NCBI RefSeq assembly: GCF_030052815.1
Contig: NC_079497.1
Span: 23,822,258 to 23,886,257 of the forward strand
Origin: Hevea brasiliensis
Lineage: Eukaryota; Streptophyta; Magnoliopsida; Malpighiales; Euphorbiaceae
Direction: 5' to 3'
Length of the DNA stretch: 64,000 nt
Shown: positions 1 through 12,200 of the stretch, piece after piece
Layout of the letters: the number at the start of each line of letters is the position of its first letter
Position numbering within the stretch: position 1 is the stretch's first letter
Made by a program: the position numbers and the translations under genes
Notes under the pieces: model-generated
What the model was told of the DNA's origin: nothing
Database searches by the model: none
Seen by the model: the letters and a program-made list of their open reading frames with translations, nothing else

Positions 1-184
1 GAGGGAGATATGTGTAACGCCCTCACTTTAGGTAGTCCATACATTCTACTATTCAGGTGACTAATGTCTGTTCAGACAGTTAGAATATCTGGAACTACAC
101 TTAAACTAGAGTGAGGAGATATAAATTGATTGAATAAAGATTGAGTAAAATTAAGGAAAAATAAAAGAAGCGAAGTGCAACTCG

Positions 185-265
185 GTTAAATGAGCCGGAG
201 GTCACGGCGATGGGTAACCTTAACGAGAAGTGACTGTGAAGACAGTTGCCAACCCCAGATTTGTG
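185..265 (+). promoter_or_regulatory. Conserved GC-richer box of the LTR 5' region
   Basis: A block containing AAATGAGCCGG and GGCGATGGGTAACC lies about 170 bp inside the LTR. Related blocks occur at about the same offset in the LTRs starting at 12734, 17055, 44078, 44762 and 54797 and, inverted, in the family D LTRs. Its retention across otherwise diverged families suggests a cis function; which one is unknown. Confidence 0.5.
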
Positions 266-3200
266 GGGAAACCTGTAAAATAAATATTTGGGATGTAAGT
301 GAAAGAATAATGAAGTTTAGATGACAATAAAAATGCTAAGAAAATTTAAGTTAATCGGTATAGACAAATATAACTCGATGAACACAATCAAGGGCATTTT
401 GATCATTTCACCCTCAAAGTTGATTTTTGACTGACATGTCAATTTAATTAAGAGAGATTTATGTCATAAAATATGAAAAAAATATTGATAATAATTTAAT
501 TAGAAATGAGTAGAGAAAGGAAGAAAGGAAAATAAAATGAAATTAAATTAAATTTCTAATTATGATATATGAATGATGTCAAAGTTATGCAATTAAAAAT
601 CCTTAACCAATTAGAGTTAGACAAACACATTTAAAAGGGATAAAAGAAATTAAAAAAAAAAAACTAAAAATAAGTCATCTTCTTCCATTTATCACATATG
701 GCAGAACCACCATGAATGGGAGCTCTCCTCCATTTCTCCTCCTAGCTTGAAATCCCACACATTCTCACCCCAAAACCCTTAGGTCCCTCCACTAAAAATT
801 ACTCCTACACCTTGAGGAAGTGTTTGGTAGCCAAGAAATTGAAGGAAAAGTGAAGCTTAAAGCTTGGAAAAATCTCCTAGTAAGGTTAGTGCTATTCCCT
901 TCCTTTCCTCTTCTTGTAAACTTGAAGTTAAGTATGAATATGGAAAGAATCATAAGGAAAATTGAGAAACTATAAATGTTTGATTAAAGAGAAATTTTGG
1001 CAAGCATGTGTAGTTGTGGGAATTGCTGAATTTAATTGAAATTAAATGTGTTTTATTGGAGTTGCTTAGTATGTATATGTGATTAGAATGTTAGATTGCA
1101 TGGTTTGCATGAAATGGAAATTGTGGAAGCTAGGGTTTGGAACTAAATTTGGGGGATTAATGCCATGTTGTTCAATTGATGTTGTTGAGGTTAATACCAT
1201 GTTGTTCAATTGATGTTGTTGAGGTTGATTATTGACTAATTGAAGTGCTATGAATGTGATTGAGGTTTGGTAATTGGGTGGAATTGAAAAATGGGAGTGT
1301 TGATTTTCTGTGCAGGATTCTGGACCTTGAGTCCAGTGTAGTTTTAAGGCCATAAGTAGAACTATGTTGCTCCAATTGGTGTAAACCCAATTAGAGATGA
1401 AATATAGGACAATGTGCCACATTTTTTATGAAGAGACTCTACCTAGAAACCTAACACAAAGTGACCTAAAGTTAGCTTGAATCCGGATAGCCATATGCTA
1501 GACCTGGAAAAATGAATATAAAAATAGTAAATGTTTAAATGGCCATAACTCACTCTAGGAAGGTCAGAATGACCTGATTCTTGAACCCATGGAAAGCTTG
1601 GATATAGTAGAACATTTTTTATGAAGATTAGAAACCCTAATTCTGACCTTAACCTAATCAAATTTCTAAGCAAAATTAGCCTAACAAAACTGCCAGAACC
1701 AAAACTGACCAAAAAAATCTGGACATTGACCAATCTGACCAGTTGTGGAAAAAATGCCATAACTTAGTTTACAAAACTGAAAATCTAGTGAAACCAAAGC
1801 CAAAATTTCTATGAGACCTAGAACTACAATTTTTGAGTTTTGACCAAAACCCAGAACCTAATGGAACATAGACAATTTGCTAGGAAAATTTAGTACTTCC
1901 AATCCTGGATTTCTAAACCTGAACCAAAATGCCAATTGACCACAAGACATTAGTTATACCATAATTTTCACTTGGAAATTTCAATGAGGATGAACCAAAT
2001 TGATCTAGAACCCTAAAAAATAGATCTATAACTTTTGTGTATTGACCAAAATTCAAATCTTAAGGGAACTTAGAGAAATTGTTAAGAGATATTAGAACTC
2101 CAAACTTGGAATTTCTGAATTTGAGGTATTTGGTTATTTAACCCCCAGATGGTTAAAAGGCCATAACTTTCTCTAGAAAACTTCAATTGATATGTTCAAA
2201 AATGATATGAAAATCTAAGATGAAGGCCTAAAACTTTGTTATAGGGATCTAGACCCAATTCTAAGCTTAAGTGCTTGGAAATGTATGACAAAGAAGATGG
2301 AAAATCCTAAAACTAGTAGTCTTACAGGGTTCAACACCCTGGACAATCCTTAATCAATTGACTATAACTAGAGTTATACCACTTCAAATTGAGTGATTCA
2401 AAAGGGAAATTTAATTTAACATATAAAGAAATAACTTCCATGAAGGAAGTATGGCCAAATAGACTATGCATCTTGGCTAAATTGCTAGAGGAAATTAAGG
2501 TATAAAATCTAAAATCCATGAAATGTTCATGGATTACTTGGAATATGAATGATAACTCACCTAAATAACTTAATGAACACCTAAATTATGTGAATAGGTA
2601 GTTGAGACTTGTATTCCCATCACAAACATAACACATAATACATTAGTAATATAACTTGAAATATGAAATGTAATTAACATAGATGGATCGTTAAATGTAT
2701 AAATAAGGTGAAGCTATTATTAGGACTTATGTTTCCATTGCAAATAAAATAATAATACCTTGTTCAATAAATGGTACATGAGAGGAAATAATGTGAATCC
2801 TAAATACTTAGTATGCAAAACACTTCTTGAATTTTGAATGATAATTCATATAAATATTGTAATGAATAAATAAATCACATGAATGTGTGAATAGGACATT
2901 TGTTCTTATCATGAGAGAAAGGAAAAATGCTTTGAGTACAAATGGTATATGAAATCAATTGATTTGAATTGTAATCAACATGAATGATATGATGAATGCA
3001 AAAAATATGTAGAGATGAGATTTGGAAATTTATGCTTCTACCATGAATAGAATCAAAATACTATAAAATATAAATGGAACATGTAATAAAATAATAAAAC
3101 ATATAAATACTTAATGGTACTATTGTGCCCATGTATTACCTAGAAATGTGTGTCAAATTGGATAGATTGGCATACAAATAGGGGATTGATTTAGCAGTAC

Positions 3201-3269
3201 TACGTAAGGCTTTATGCTCGCATTTATGGCTTGCATGCCCGATTATGTGTTACCATGGCTTCTCAGCCA

Positions 3270-3495
3270 TATTGATCGCATAAATGGTTGACGTTATGCA
3301 TCCCATGGTATGACGGCTCAAGGCACTATGGTATCTAGTGCTAGCTATATCGATTGCATACGTGATTGATGTTACGCGTCCCATGGTATGACGGTCCAAG
3401 ATTTCTAGTCAACCTGTCATAGGTTACTTGGGCAGTGTCAGGGACCAGCGTATCCAGTCTAGTCAACCTGTCATAGGTTACTTGGGTAGTGAAAT
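3270..3495 (+). repeat. Short tandem duplications inside LTR A
   Basis: Two repeated pairs. A unit ending CCCATGGTATGACGG occurs near 3302-3316 and again near 3378-3392, about 77 bp apart. A unit around CATAGGTTACTTGGG occurs near 3418-3432 and again near 3472-3486, about 53 bp apart. The other LTRs usually have one copy of the second motif. Confidence 0.7.
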
Positions 3496-3881
3496 AAGTT
3501 AAGAATATTACAAATTAAATAAAATATGAGAAAGATCTAAAATGAATTAGATTAGTTCTAAAAATTTATTTATTATAAAATGATTCAAAATACATAGAAA
3601 ATGTTAAGAAAAGCAATGTAAAGGCTAGAAAAATAAGTATAACTTAAACAAATGCATCTTCCATAATAGTATAAACATAAATTTGATATTGTATAAATTT
3701 TGTATATTGTATATTACTATTGCAAACTTATGAATTAAGCATTTCTAAAGAACAACAAAAATAACAAAAGATATTAAATGTTAAAAATTTCATATGAAAT
3801 CAAATAATTCCTGAGTACACAAATTATACTCTATTTTTATTTTATTTGTATATATTATTTCCTTGTTATATTATTGCACCA

Positions 3882-3899
3882 CTAAGCAGAAATGCTTAG
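3882..3899 (+). promoter_or_regulatory. CTAAGC...GCTTAG stem-loop of LTR A
   Basis: A perfect 6-bp inverted repeat with a 6-nt loop, preceded by GCACCA. The same stem occurs with different loops at 9782-9798 (minus LTR), 19560-19577 and 24934-24950. AT-rich TATA-like sequence lies 10-30 bp upstream, so it may sit near the 5' end of the element RNA. That placement is inference. Confidence 0.5.
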
Positions 3900-4485
3900 C
3901 GCAATGGATTGTTTCTTCATGTAGATACTGAAGATAAAGCCCAGTGGACATTAGATTAGGATTTTGAAGTTCGGATCTGCAGAAGTGTCCAATGTGTCAC
4001 CTCCTCAACAATGCATGCAGATAGAACCCATATAGGTCATATTAATGTATTTTGTACATTATAAATATTCATGATGTTGTAATATAAATTATGAATTTAT
4101 GAAATTACATTATAAATTTTTGTGATAAATTGTACATTGATGTAAATTAATGAAATTTGAGAATTTATATATATGAATCAATTGTGAATGGATATGTATG
4201 AATATGAGTTACAAGAATTGAATGTGAGACGATGATGATGAGATTATGTATTATTTTATTGAAAATTAATATGGGATTTTTAAACGGGTAAATAGTGAAA
4301 CACGCCAAATGGTAATAAAATAGGGAAAACACCACCAGTTTCTCCTTAGACTTTAATTGATTTTAAAATAAAAGGAGCTTAAAATTATTAAAAGAATAAA
4401 GTAAGATAAGATAAGGTACTCTAGCACAGAGTGTAGCAGTCCTTGCTCGGCGACACTGTAGATGGGTAAGGGCTGTTACAATATG

Positions 4486-5438
4486 AGCATTGAAATTCAA
4501 CTACACTGCAAATTGTGATATGCAAACACCCTAAATTTAGATAGCCATAACTTACTCAATTTAATATCCTTTTTCATGATTCTTGAGGCTAAAATTATTA
4601 GAATTTTATGAAGATTACAAATATAAATTTTATACAATTGTTACAAGTATACAAAAATTAATTAAAAATGAAGTGATAGCAATAAGAACATGTATAGAGT
4701 TGTTATCACCTTCAAATTTTGTACATATACATGAATGTTATGAACATATGAGACCATCTACAAGCACATAAATATGAAAGAACAAATATATGGTATATTC
4801 TTTGAATATTCACAATTTACAATACATACTTTAAAGATATGTTAAAGGTTTGTTGAAAAAAAAAGGAAGAAAGCAAGAAGAAGAAAAAAAGAGTAAGATA
4901 GGGAAAGCTTATCGAATTGGAGAGATGGAGTGAGATTTTTTACTTATGTTTTATTGCTCCCTCCTCCCCTCCCACTCTCTTTTTCTTCTTTTATGTGGGT
5001 TGTTTATAGGGTTTAGGTCAAAAAATCATATAGAAAGTTTATGTAATCCCTAAATAAGAAGATTTAAGGAGTCTTAAAGAGGAAAACTTCCTATTTAATT
5101 TTTATTTTCTTTTATAAAAAAAGAATTATGGGCTTTTATTTATGCAATCAAAATTTCCTATTAGGCCTTATGACTTAGAGAGTCCAATTAGGTCCAATTA
5201 GGTTTTCCAATAAAACAAATTTCTAAAATTAAATTTAAACAAAAAATTAATTTCATTTAACTTTAATTAAACATTTTTTGCTCTTTAAAATTGTTTTCTC
5301 CAAGAAACATGCCATACATATGATTATTCATTTTTAACACCTCTAAATATATTTTATAGTCATATGATTTTTTTTATTATCAAGTTCTTTACGGCCTCAA
5401 TGCAAATGCCCATGAGGTCACAAAAATAGGAGTCTACA
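4486..5438 (-). mobile_element. Tat element 3' LTR, 5' portion
   Basis: On the minus strand this starts TGTAGACTCC directly after a G-rich polypurine tract and runs left until the solo LTR A insertion, resuming at 1-12. The part at 4486-4800 is clearly similar to 43743-44077, which places that stretch in the 5' LTR of the same element. Divergence between the two is substantial, consistent with an old insertion. The weak reading frame at 4583-4771 lies inside this LTR and is not treated as a gene. Confidence 0.7.
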
Positions 5439-5456
5439 GTTTGCCCCCCACCTTGG
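5439..5456 (-). other. Polypurine tract of the Tat element
   Basis: The minus strand reads CGCCAAGGTGGGGGGCAAAC immediately before the LTR start TGTAGACT. A G-run directly upstream of a TG-starting LTR is the expected plus-strand primer site. Confidence 0.65.
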
Positions 5457-5554
5457 CGAGATTTAAAATCTATGTGAAAATATTGCTCAAATTTAGTCAC
5501 AATGATAACACAATTATTTGAAAACCATTTAAAAGCAAGTGAAATATCAACTAT

Positions 5555-6170
5555 AAGGATCGAGTATGTCTTGCTCTATCAATAGACTCTCCCTAAGTCA
5601 TGTTCAGCACCTTGAGTTATGAAACTAGTTACGATCTCACAACAATGAAAATCGAGTGTATCTTGCTTTATCGATACTCTCTGTATCATGCGACTAGCTA
5701 TGGTCCCACAACGGTAATAACTGTGTGATTTAAAATTTTGAGTGTATCTTGCTCTGTAAATACCCTCTATGTCATGGGACTAGCTATGGTCCCACAATAG
5801 TGATAACTAGGTGATTTGAAAATTTGAGTGTACCTTGCTCTGTTGATACACTTTGTGTCATGGGAGTAGCAAGGGTCCCACATTAGTGATAACTTTGAGA
5901 TTTGAAAATTTTAAGTGCATCTTGCTCTGTCGATACCCTCTATGTCATGGGAATAGCTATGATCCCATAACATTAACAATTGTATAATTCGAAATTTTGA
6001 GTGTATCTTACTCTATTAATACCCTCTGTGTCATGTGACTAGTTATGGTCCCACAATAGTGATGACTATGTGATTTGAAATTTTGAGTGTATATTGCTCT
6101 GTCGATACCCTTTGTTTCATGGGACTAGTTACGATCCCATAATAATGATAACTGTATAATTTGAATTTTG
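5555..6170 (-). repeat. About seven tandem copies of an ~86-bp repeat (Tat 3' UTR)
   Basis: A unit beginning GAGTGTATCTTGCTCTGT and containing GGGACTAGCTATGGTCCCA restarts near 5562, 5654, 5740, 5826, 5913, 5999 and 6085, a period of about 86 bp (92 for the first). Copies differ by scattered substitutions, so the array is old. It lies between integrase and the polypurine tract, where Tat/Ogre elements often carry tandem repeats. Confidence 0.85.
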
Positions 6171-6260
6171 TAAATTCGTATTTAGGACTACAGTCCTAAA
6201 CTATCTATATATCCCCTCGTTATCCTTGAAGAGGAATCAGGCCCAAACGTAGTTCGACAC

Positions 6261-6560
6261 TTAAAAATTGTGATGATGCATGATCTTCTATGCCTTACAC
6301 ACTCATAAGTGACATGTTAATGCATGATCTTCTATGCTTTGTACAACTATGTTATACGCCCTAAACAAAGTCTAAGGACTTACCAAATAAAGTGATCTGT
6401 GATTTAAAAATTATGGTGACGCATGATCTTCTATGCCTAACACACTCACAGGTGACATATTGATGCATGATCTTCTACGCCTTACACAACTATGTCGTGT
6501 ACCCTAAACAAAGTCTAAGGACTTATAAAAAAAAAATAACTGATATGTGATTTGAAAATT
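6261..6560 (-). repeat. Two copies of a ~142-bp repeat (Tat 3' UTR)
   Basis: A unit starting TTAAAAATT at 6261 and 6403 and ending around CAAAGTCTAAGGACTTA is duplicated. Within each unit the phrase GCATGATCTTCTA occurs twice, so the repeat is itself built of two half-units. Confidence 0.8.
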
Positions 6561-6569
6561 GAGATGACT

Positions 6570-7590
6570 GGATCTCAAAACTGTCTATGTTCTATGCACT
6601 TTCTATCATTCATGTATACATGCTTATTTCTATTGGGGAATATCTTTGAAAATTTCAATGGGAATGAATATCACTGGGAAATTTTCTAAAAATTTCAAAG
6701 CTTTCATAGTGGTATTGTGGAAAACTTACTGGAGAGGTAAGAATTTTTCAAAACTTTTCAAAAAATGAATAACAAGAGACTACCTCTAAGTGAAAATATA
6801 ATTTCTCTCTGATTTTTCGTTAAAGTCCCTATTCTTTCTCACTATGGCTTGTCATTCTAATACCATGTTTAAGCCCATGCCTTGTCTTGATTCATTCTAC
6901 TTATTTTTTTTTTCTGTATTTTATTCTTTGTGCCTTAAGTTTTGCCTAAAATGCCATTTTAGGTTTTCATTTCAGTGAGCTTGCTCTAACTTTTACCTAA
7001 GTTGCCCTTTCAGATTTTCAACTTAGCGACCTTTCTTTTTACTTAAACTGCCTTTTAAGGTTTTTTATTTACCTCTCTTTCTTTCTTTTTTTTTCTCTTT
7101 TTTCTTTTTTTTTTTCTTTTTTGTTTTACTTAAACTACTGTTAGGGAATTCACCATTGATTATTCTATCATGATAAAAAACTTCATATTGAATTGAAACA
7201 TGGAGTCCTACTACCTAGTTGTATCATTTTAGATATCATTCTAGATACAAGTATTTGCAATCATAACTAAATAAAATTCATTTCTTGTCATTCAATAAAA
7301 ACCTTTTTTATTAATTTGGGTACACAATTACCCCTTTTACATTTAGTTTTGCCAAATTTCTAACCTTTTAAAGTCAGAAATAAAATTATAACCTGCTAAA
7401 TGGCCCTTTCGGGTTTTCATCCAGATCTTATTTCACTCTCCTTTTGCCTAAATTGTCCTTTTAGATTTTCAGCCTAGCATTTATTATTTTTCTTTTCTTC
7501 TCTTTTCTTATTTATTTATTTATTCTTTTGTTATTTCTTTTTCTTATTTTTTTCTTGACCGTAACTTTTTCCTAGACAACCCCTTTTGAG
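6570..7590 (-). repeat. Tat 3' UTR with pyrimidine runs and degenerate short repeats
   Basis: Non-coding in all frames. It holds long T/C-rich stretches on the plus strand (6901-6925, 7075-7130, 7490-7560) and a degenerate phrase resembling TGCCTAAATTGCC followed by TTTTCAG, seen at about 6950-7060 and again at 7390-7480. It continues from the integrase remnant towards the 86-bp array. Confidence 0.5.
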
Positions 7591-8660
7591 CCGGTCAAGG
7601 TTAACTGATTCCTAGAACTTATTTCTATCTAGGTCTGATATTCTCATGGAACATCCTAGCAAGATCTTCTTGATAATATATAGGTCATCCCAGTTTGGCT
7701 TGAATTTTCCTCTTGGATCAAAAGAAATGGGCCATGCATGTTTCAAAACCATATCACCTTCTTTAATCTTTCTTAGCCTAACCTTTTTGTTAAAGGCTTG
7801 GGCTATCTTCTCTGATAGATGTATATGTGATACAAGGCCCTCATTCTCTTTTCATTATTCAAGGCCAATTCCTCATATCTCTTCAGATCCCACACATTTC
7901 TGAGACCTTGGCTTCAAGCATCACTTTTAAGGATTCAACTTCTAACTCAATAAGTAGCGTTGCTTTAATCCCATACACTAAAGAAATGGGTTCCCCCCAT
8001 GGACATTCTTATAGTAATGCGATAACCTTAAAGAGCATAAAAAAGTTTTTTGGGCCAATCCTTATATGTTTTGAACATTTTTCTCAAAATAATCTTAACA
8101 TTCTTATTGGCTACTTCAACTTCTCCATTAATCTAAGGCCTATATGGTGAACACATATGATGCTTGATTTTAAACTCTTAAATTAACTCCCAAAAATCAC
8201 CCTTAAATTGAGTGTCATTATCTGAGACTATATCGTGAGGTACCCCAAATCAACAAATTATATTTTTCCATACAAACTTACTCATTTGCTTAGCACCCAC
8301 TATTCCATAAGATTCAGCCTCAACCCATTTAGTGAAGTATTCGATTGCCACAATTATAAATCTATGGCCATTAGAAACTATAGGAGAAATCTTTTCAATG
8401 ATTTCTATGCCTCAAACCAAAAATGGCCATGGCGAGGTCATACAGTAAAGCTCACTTGGAGGTAAATGGTTCAAGTTTCCATGGATTTGACATTCATGGC
8501 ATTTCTTGACAAACTTGGCATAATCAGTCTCTATAGTAGACCAATAATTACCCAACCTTAAAATTTTCCTGGTCAAAACCCTTCCATTCATATGAGGACC
8601 ATACATTCCTGTATGTACTTCTTTCATTATTTGCTTAGCCTATTTTTTTATCACACACAA
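7590..8660 (-). pseudogene. Tat integrase remnant
   Basis: Reading leftward, 8627-8480 encodes the zinc-binding HHCC region: a segment with EVHTGMYGPHMNG, then KCHECQIHG. The catalytic core follows with VAIEYFTKWVEA, FGVPHDIVSDNDTQF and NGEVEVANK. A C-terminal segment with GDMVLK and RGKFKPNWDDLYIIKK follows near 7760-7640. Integrase joins element cDNA to host DNA. The second Asp and the Glu of the DDE triad remain, but the first acidic site (GIEIIEKI) appears changed from the usual Asp to Glu. There are at least five in-frame stops and some frame changes. The order integrase then 3' UTR fits Ty3/Gypsy. It is a pseudogene without doubt; the Tat assignment rests on the neighbouring second RNase H. 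Confidence 0.8.
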
Positions 8661-8739
8661 GAGCAATAGTCTTTTAAAGAACTTTTTATAGAGTTGTCCC
8701 CTAGCCAAAGTAAATTGAGTGGCTAATCTACGAATTGTT

Positions 8740-9190
8740 ACTCTACTGATTGTGGGATTCCCTCATTTCTAGATACCTCATTATGTCTACATACAATTTT
8801 CTTTCATCCTCTAGGTTTACATGTGCCACTACTAATCCTTTATAGTACGAAACCTTGCTTCTCATTAGAATAATTGGCTGGGTTAACTTTTGATCACCCC
8901 TTTTCGATAAGGATGACAGTGTAGCTAGGGAATCAGCCATCTAATTCTAAGCTCGAGACATGTGCTTCATGGTCACTTTATCAAAAATTAGCTAATAGTT
9001 TCATTACATACTCCAAGTATTGCTTTAATTTTCCTTCCTTCAATTCCTATTTAGCTTTAATATAAGAGACTACTAGCATTGAATCTCTAATTACCTCTAT
9101 TTTCCTAGCCCTAACAACTATTAATGCTTCTAAGCCACAGATGCAGGCCTCATATTTAGATCTGTACAGATCTTGTGTTGTGCTATATCC
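8740..9190 (-). pseudogene. Second (archaeal-type) RNase H remnant of the Tat element
   Basis: On the minus strand, 9160-9010 encodes KYEACICGLEALIVVRARKI and then VIRDSMLVVSYIKAK, the E-A-L and D-S-x-x-V pattern of the extra RNase H found in Tat/Ogre elements. After a shift, 8940-8746 gives MADSLATLSSLS, the usual end of the domain, and the linker into integrase. The domain degrades the RNA strand in hybrids or processes primers. Several stops break the frame. It begins abruptly after the first residues of RT, so RT proper and the first RNase H were deleted. Confidence 0.72.
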
Positions 9191-9239
9191 CAGTCAATCC
9201 TAGGTATATCCTTATAAGACTAGGCAAACACTTCTTAGT
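9191..9239 (-). pseudogene. Fragment of the reverse transcriptase N-terminus (Tat)
   Basis: The minus strand encodes SYKDIPRIDWDIAQHKI, resembling the start of the RT domain in Tat elements, with a stop just upstream. It continues across the solo LTR at 9240-12699 into 12700-12733 and then into the linker at 16753-17054. The 16-bp palindrome at 9158-9173 marks where RT stops and the second RNase H begins. Confidence 0.6.
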
Positions 9240-12200
9240 TGTAACACCCCTTACCCGGTCTACAGTGTAACCGAGTAAGGTGTGCCACATTCTGTGCTGG
9301 AGTACCTTATCTATTTTATCTTGTCATATTTATTTGTAATCTTGTGTTCCATATTTCTCTCTCTCTTTTTTTTTGTGGAGATTCGAACAGAGTCTCCTCT
9401 GTTTTATTAGCGTTTGGCGTGTTACTATTTACCTATTATAATTTTTATATCATAATTTCAATCTACATCAATTCACCTCTTATCATGTACATATCATATA
9501 ATCAGTCATATAATCATAATTCTCATAACTTCATTTGAAAAGAAATCTCATCTCATTTCATTTATAAGAGTCAAGTACATAAGTTACAAATTATTATACA
9601 ATCTCAAAATTTAATTACATCACTCACTTATGTATAATGATCAAAAAATAAAAGCTAAATACGCATGGGCCCTACCAAAAATAGACTGCTGAGGTGACAC
9701 ATCACACTACTGTAAATCTGCTCCAACTCACTGTCTGGACTGGTCCTGCTCACCAGTACTTACGCGTAGAAAACTAACGCGCTAAGCGAATTGCTTAGTG
9801 GTGCATAAATTAAAATAAAAATAGCTAAATATTTAAAGATAATTATTCTATGTATAATTTCATAAAGAAGTGCAGATTTCATGAATTTTGAGTCATTTAC
9901 ATGTTTATTGAACTTCGGAGTAAATAAGTTTATCATGATCTTTTCTGCTCATTTATTCCATATTCAGTTTTATTAAATTCATATCAATGTCCAAGTAACC
10001 TATAACAGACGATAAAGACTGGATACATGGGAGTATACTAGTTAGACATCTATATGCCTATCATGTATATATCTTTCATGTCAAGCACAAGGCCAGCGGG
10101 CAGGCATAAAGCCAGAAATCAGATCAGGCATAAGAGCCGATGATCACATCATGTCAGGCATAAAGCCAGAGGAATAACCATATCAGATAGATATTGTCTA
10201 TCAATGATTATTCATGTGGGCAGTACTATAATATATAGTCCCTAATTAGTATATCAATTGATCCAAGCTATATACATAAGTTTAGGTATACTTTGGGCAA
10301 ATTAGTGTTATTAGGTACTTATAGACTTATTATTTTATGTTATGCACTATTAGTGCTTTATAGTAATTTCATGTCATTTGTAATGAAAAAATAGGTTCCA
10401 ATCTCACTTTCATGTAACTTATATATTTGGAAAACCATTTAAGTAATTTATATATCATGTATTTTATTCCTTGAACCTTCCTTTAGGTACCAATTTTGGC
10501 CCTTAACATTCATCTACAAATTGGCCAAGATGTAGACACTATTTGGCCATACTTCCTTCACGGAAGTTGTCTCTCTGTGTCTTATCTTTGTTTTCCTTTT
10601 TGAATCATGTCATTTGCAGTTTTAGAACTCAAGTAATGATCAAATTATCAAAACTAGTTCATTGACCCTTTATGGTTCCAGAATTAGGTAGATTCTAGAA
10701 TACCAAGTTTGTCTAGTCATTTGGGCATGCTACAGTCATTTTTAGGCCTAAGGTTCTGGATATGAGTTGTCTCCCTATGTCTTAGGGACACTCAGGTTCA
10801 AGAATCACAGTTTTTCAAGCTATGTAAGGTGAGTTATGGCCAATTTAATTAACCTAGACTCCTGAACCCCATGCCTTCAGGATTTCAATTTAGATTCCCA
10901 TTTTAGAGTTCTTACACTCAAAATTTGAGGAAAGTTCCTGAATCAAAGTTTGCGTTCTGTTTCATAGGTTTCCAGAATAATATGGTTCATCCCAATTGGA
11001 GTTTTCTAGTGGGAGATATGATGGAACTACTGTCCAGGGGTCAAGTGGCTATTTAGTTCAAGTTCAGGACTTTTAGAATTGGGAGAACAAATATGTTCTA
11101 GCAAATTCTCCAAAATGCATTAGGTTTTGGGTTTTGGTCAAAACACCAAAATTGTAGTTCTAGATCTTATGGAGATTTTACCTTTAGAATCACTGCATTT
11201 TCAGTTTTGTGGACTAAGTTATGGCATTTTTGCCAAAACTGGTCGGGTAGGTCAAAGTCCAGAATTTCAGGTCAGGTTCTAGTTCTGGTCATAATTGTTA
11301 ACCTAAATTTTTCCAGCAAATTGGTTATATTAGAGTCAGAACTAGGCCCTGTGTTTTCATGAAACGTGTGCTCCTATGTCTAACCTTTCCATCAGTTCAA
11401 GAATCAAGTCATTCTAACCTTCCTAGAGTGAGTTATGTCCATTTGAACATTTACTGTTCATATAGTTATTTTTCCAAGTCCAACAGGTGGTTACCTGGAT
11501 TCAAGCAAAATTTAGGTCATGTTAGGTTCAATTTCTAGGTAGGATCTCTTCATGAAAAATGTGGCATTATGTCTTAGGTTCAATGTTCAATTCACCTCAC
11601 ACTAATTGGAGCAATTTGGCTCTACTTATGGCTACATAACCACACTGGACTCAAGGTCCAGAATTCCCTGCACAAAAAATGGCACTTCCAATCTTTAATT
11701 CCTCCCAACTACCAACTTCAAATCACATTCATTGCACTTCAAATAGTCAATAATCAACCTCAACAATGTCAATTTCAAACCATAATACAAAATCCCCAAA
11801 TTTAAGTTAAAACCCTAACTATTAAAACCACATCTCATGTAAACTCCTACCAAGTCAACATAACCATCTTATAAACTCATCAACAACACTACTAGGCAAG
11901 TTAATTCAATAAAAAATCATCAAACTCCAATTCTTCTCATGGCTGCCAAAATTTTGGTCTTTCAAATACTCATCATATTCTTTTACTTTCATGAGATTTC
12001 AACTTAGTTCAATATGCCAACAATACTTAAAGAAGGAAAGAAGCTTGTATGTTGCACTAACCTTCAACTTGACCAAGCTTTGACTTGAGAAACTTCACTA
12101 TTTCTACTCCTTGTTGCTGCCAACTTCTTCCCCAAGGTGTAAGATAAACTTTTAATGTTGAGACTTATGGAAAATTATGGAAAACTCATGGGAAAATTAA

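Larger units (their letters stand above)
13..4480 (+). mobile_element. Solo LTR, family A (4468 bp)
   Basis: Starts TGTAACGCCC and ends GGCTGTTACA. It is flanked by a perfect 5-bp TSD, ATATG at 8-12 and 4481-4485. No primer binding site, polypurine tract or coding region lies inside, so this is a solo LTR left by LTR-LTR recombination. It interrupts the Tat 3' LTR; the corresponding uninterrupted sequence exists at 43731. It carries the conserved box near 185-265, degenerate CCATAACT modules at about 1540-2400, short tandem duplications at 3270-3495 and the CTAAGC stem-loop at 3882-3899. The same subfamily recurs at 44078-44761 and 58818-60293. Small reading frames inside are not conserved and are taken as chance. 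Confidence 0.93.

Noticed and set aside
1066..1760. Minus-strand open frames of about 100 codons inside LTR A
   Set aside because: They lie inside a TSD-bounded LTR, have no recognisable domain, and no matching open frame is evident in the LTR copy at 58818-60293.
5555..6170. CRISPR-like array
   Set aside because: Units are contiguous diverged tandem repeats with no spacer structure, in a plant retroelement 3' UTR.
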